Of a stretch of 64,000 nucleotides of DNA, positions 60,794-64,000 are shown in pieces. The position numbers and the translations under genes were made by a program. Numbering within the stretch: the first letter of the stretch is position 1; each line of letters opens with the position of its first letter. Under the pieces are notes generated by a model. The model saw nothing but the letters and a program-made list of their open reading frames with translations, did not search any database and was not told the origin of the DNA. The stretch comes from Torreya grandis (taxonomy: Eukaryota; Streptophyta; Pinopsida; Cupressales; Taxaceae), in the NCBI GenBank assembly GCA_037957365.1, contig JARHVA010003263.1, forward strand, positions 1,348,501 through 1,412,500, written 5' to 3'.

Positions 60794-60867
<74 letters not shown>
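60794..60867. repeat. (AAT)n microsatellite in D right LTR
   Basis: About 24 AAT units lie at the position homologous to 32808-32897 in the left LTR. Confidence 0.95.
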
Positions 60868-60868
<1 letters not shown>

Positions 60869-62287
60869 TAAAATGATACAATGCTCCACTGAGAATATGA
60901 TTCTCAACAAACTCAAAGATCCATAAGTAATCATGAGGGAGAAAAACATCTGAGTGATTTTCCACACCAACCATGAACCATATATCCCTCAAAAAATCTC
61001 CCAACTAGGGAATGGACCTCCCTTCATAGATGGGTAGATAATGACAGTGTGGGAATCAAGAGTGACAACTAGAACCTGTGTTGTAAGATAACTATTATGT
61101 GCATTATATCATAAATAATATGTTCTAAAATTATATTTTACTAAAAATGTAAACTAAATCAAATAGATGAAATGATAATGTTTAACCATAAACATTACTT
61201 TGGCCAAAGTTTTTATATAATTATTGATATCAAGGATCATTCAAATTCATACAGATCACTCAATCATATTACACCTTATCCATGTTTTAGTGACACTAAT
61301 TAAGAAAGTGGAATCCATCTCACTTACTTATTTAGGGTCATTAACAAGAGATTTGATTTATATATTAATAATATAAAACCACCAGATTTATAATGAGTTT
61401 TACTTACTAGCATATATAATATATGCCGAGAAAGGAAATCTCAAATACATTCATTTAATACATAAAATGAAATGCAATAAATCCAAACATCTAATTTATA
61501 TATTTTTCACAATAAAATTAGATATATGCATAGATTTTAAAATAGTCATCAATAAAATCAAAACATCTAGGTAAGATTATAAATCATGACATCAAGTTAT
61601 CAATTATAACTTGAAACTCTAACATTATGTTATTCATATATATAACATCACTTACCATCTTATTACTTTATTTCATATGTCAAAAATGTATCAATAAGCT
61701 ATTTTAATGCTAATCAACATTAAAATAGTTTACCTTAATTCACATCTCACTACATAATTAAAGTTTCATTGAATCCATATTATTCATATTTATAATTAGT
61801 TTAGTATTTCAAGTAAACAAATGTACCCATATAACTTTGTTATATCCAAAAACGTTCTTAAACATCGAACTAAATATGTATATCAGTATATGGTATACTT
61901 GATTCAAATTTAACATCAAATAATTAGTATCACATATATTTATATACATATTATATCACTCATCCAAAACACTAAGTTAAATTATTTATTAAATCAATTG
62001 AAGATTGAACTTTAGTTTATACATCTGAGTTAAAATTTCAAAAACTCATTCCCTTAACTAAGTTCCTCAAATAACATTCAATCATATCAAACTCGTTCAC
62101 ATTTATAAATATGCTGATTATAATAAATGAAAACATATCTTTACTTATATCTCAATAGGTTGAATAAGTCATTTTGTGGTCACATAAAATCCTGATAAGT
62201 TTCATCTTTATCATAACAGTTGTATTAAAAATCTAACATTTTACAATTTAATATAACTTACGGCACATGGTTACAATTATACAAAGC

Positions 62288-62290
<3 letters not shown>

Positions 62291-62338
<48 letters not shown>
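62291..62338. repeat. (AT)n microsatellite in D right LTR
   Basis: About 24 AT units lie where the left LTR has only a short mixed AT run (near 34390-34410), so the tract expanded after the two LTRs separated. Confidence 0.9.
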
Positions 62339-62341
<3 letters not shown>

Positions 62342-64000
62342 AAAGGCTTTATATACGTACATGCCTACAAGTTGTAATAAATCATACTTTGACCTCTTAA
62401 TACAAGTACGAGTATATATAAAAAATAGGTTTTACACACAATGAAAAATTCCACAATATAATCATATTGAAATTACTATTCTTCATACAATCACCACTTA
62501 CAATTTATACCTAATATAATTTCAATGGTATAAGTAAATTAAGAACCAAAAAATGAACACAACATATTTATATACATGAGTATATTCATATTGATAGATA
62601 ATCAAATATAAGTCTTGAGATTATATAAATATTCCAATGCATATTTATACATTTCAGTCCAAAATAAAAATTCTTAAGGCTGAGTTAATTTCTATATAAC
62701 ATCATTTAACCCATCTACAAGTTTACATATATATGTATCTTCACAAATTTATCCATTAAAACTTTATACACACAACCATGCCCTACTCTAGGCTTATTCA
62801 ATGAAACTTTGACCCGATTTAACACATCATAATCCAATAGATTTGAATGAAAATAAGAAAGGCTTGATTCATGTTTTGTTAAAGACAAATTTTATCCTAC
62901 AATCCCAACTGTGCCCTACTTGGGTTGAAAAGAACTTGACTCATTTCATACATAAATAAACAACCTTGTATATTTTTTTAAAGGAAAGGAATGATTCTAA
63001 TAATGTTTTAATACTATATTAAAGTCAAACCCCATAATGATACTTAATTTCAAATTGATAAACCATTTTGTCATGAATTTTTCCCTAGATATTTTGATAG
63101 GTTTTCTACCATTAAAGTTTAATTTACAAATTATTATACAACTCATTCTAAATTCTCTCATATCTATTTAACCCTCCCATAAATACTCAAAATTTCTATA
63201 CTAAAAACTTAGCTAAATATTTTGGCAAAGGATTTACATATCATAGTTATTAGATGAGGGTTCAAAGATTCATATATTCAACTCTATGGATGGTCGAGTC
63301 ATCCCCAATGCTAAGTATATCACTCTATTTTATTTTAAAATTTTCATAATAGAGAAAGAAACCCTATTCATTTTAATTTACTAGATTCATTGATATAACA
63401 CATGAAAAAAAACAATGAATTCAATCAATAAACCAACCTATTAAAGAAGTCATAGCCTTGCCAAATTCGAGTTACCCTTTTCAATTTTTGATTGAACTCT
63501 TCACATTTCTCCACCTCTTCCCTCTATGTATCTCCAATCATCTCCTTTATCTTATTCTCTTGCATTCTAAATTCATGATAACTGAACTGGCCCTATCTCT
63601 GCCAAAACTCCATGCAACCCAAAATAAGTGGTAGAATTTTGGCATCACTCCATGTAATTACAAAGTAAAGTCTATGTTTTTCATTATAATTGATTAGCAC
63701 TATTTCAATGCCCAATAACCCTAATTTTAAAACTTTCCACATAATTAACAATATAATAATCCTTTTATTTATAAATATCATTGACATCACAATAGTCATT
63801 AAACAATTAAACTATAATAGTAATTATAACATTGACTTACCACAAGTTCATGTCAAATTAGATTATAACTACTATTAATACTAACATAGTGACCATGATA
63901 AACCAATTTAACCCTTGCCTTGTATATATATTCAATTTAATAATTATCTAACAAACAAGGTAACAAGTCTTTCTATTTTTTTAACAATGTACTATATAAA

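Larger units (their letters stand above)
32491..64000 (-). mobile_element. Element D: Tekay/Del-like chromovirus, interrupted by E and F, cut by window end
   Basis: The left LTR starts at 32491 and the right LTR at 60465. Between them the minus strand holds, from right to left, primer site, gag, protease, RT, RNase H, integrase, a chromodomain-like tail and a polypurine tract. LTR ends on the minus strand are TGTCACATTATAATTCC (46607) and GGGATTTTTACA (60465) or its variant at 32491. Two later elements interrupt D: E inside the left LTR and F inside RT. Without them D would be about 13 kb. The 5' LTR (right side) extends beyond the window. All coding parts carry stops. Confidence 0.88.
60465..64000 (-). 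repeat. Element D right (5') LTR, runs off the window
   Basis: It begins TGTAAAAATCCCATTGGG and matches the left LTR collinearly to the window edge, without element E. By comparison with the left copy about 800 bp should lie beyond 64000. It contains (AAT)n at 60794-60867 and (AT)n at 62291-62338. Tyr- and Leu-only frames here come from the microsatellite. Confidence 0.87.

Overview
The window is nuclear DNA from a plant with a large, repeat-choked genome. It is AT-rich and I find no intact host gene, rRNA, tRNA or CRISPR array. Almost all recognisable sequence comes from long terminal repeat (LTR) retrotransposons in several states of decay, many inserted into one another. The lineages (Tat-like Ty3, Tekay/Del-like chromovirus, SIRE-like copia), the multi-kilobase LTRs and the heavy decay would fit a gymnosperm, but a large-genome angiosperm cannot be excluded. 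No species call is justified.

Layout. 1-831 is a Ty3 integrase relic (+), followed by 1.6 kb without genes that holds a 114-bp tandem repeat. About 2450-25780 is element A (- strand): giant LTRs of about 5.1 and 3.6 kb around a short interior with gag and protease but no reverse transcriptase. Inside A, between gag and protease, sits element B (9801-20740, +). B is a structurally complete 10.9-kb Tat-like Ty3 element with a perfect 5-bp target duplication (ATTTG), 2.4-kb LTRs, a tRNA-Arg-type primer site and the order gag-protease-extra RNase H-RT-RNase H-integrase. About 26700-31270 is element C (-), another gag-plus-protease relic without RT. 32491 to beyond the right edge is element D (-), a Tekay/Del-like chromovirus whose 5' LTR (right side) runs off the window. 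D carries two insertions. E (34869-44646, -, target duplication TCTAT) is a copia element with 3.6-kb LTRs and only gag, sitting in D's left LTR. F (48669-57871, +) is a SIRE-like copia element that splits D's RT domain.

How the parts relate. None of the coding regions is intact. B is the best preserved, yet its single gag-pol frame holds 17 in-frame stops (11 of them TAG) and two frameshifts in integrase. A, C and E have LTRs or priming signals and gag but no pol, so they would have depended on enzymes made elsewhere. A and B share a tRNA-Arg-type primer site and related protease motifs, which makes a B-like element a plausible helper for A. Insertion order follows from nesting: A before B, and D before both E and F.

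Limits: boundaries of A (left end), C and F are approximate. Identities were judged by eye. Lineage names rest on motif recognition, not on a search.
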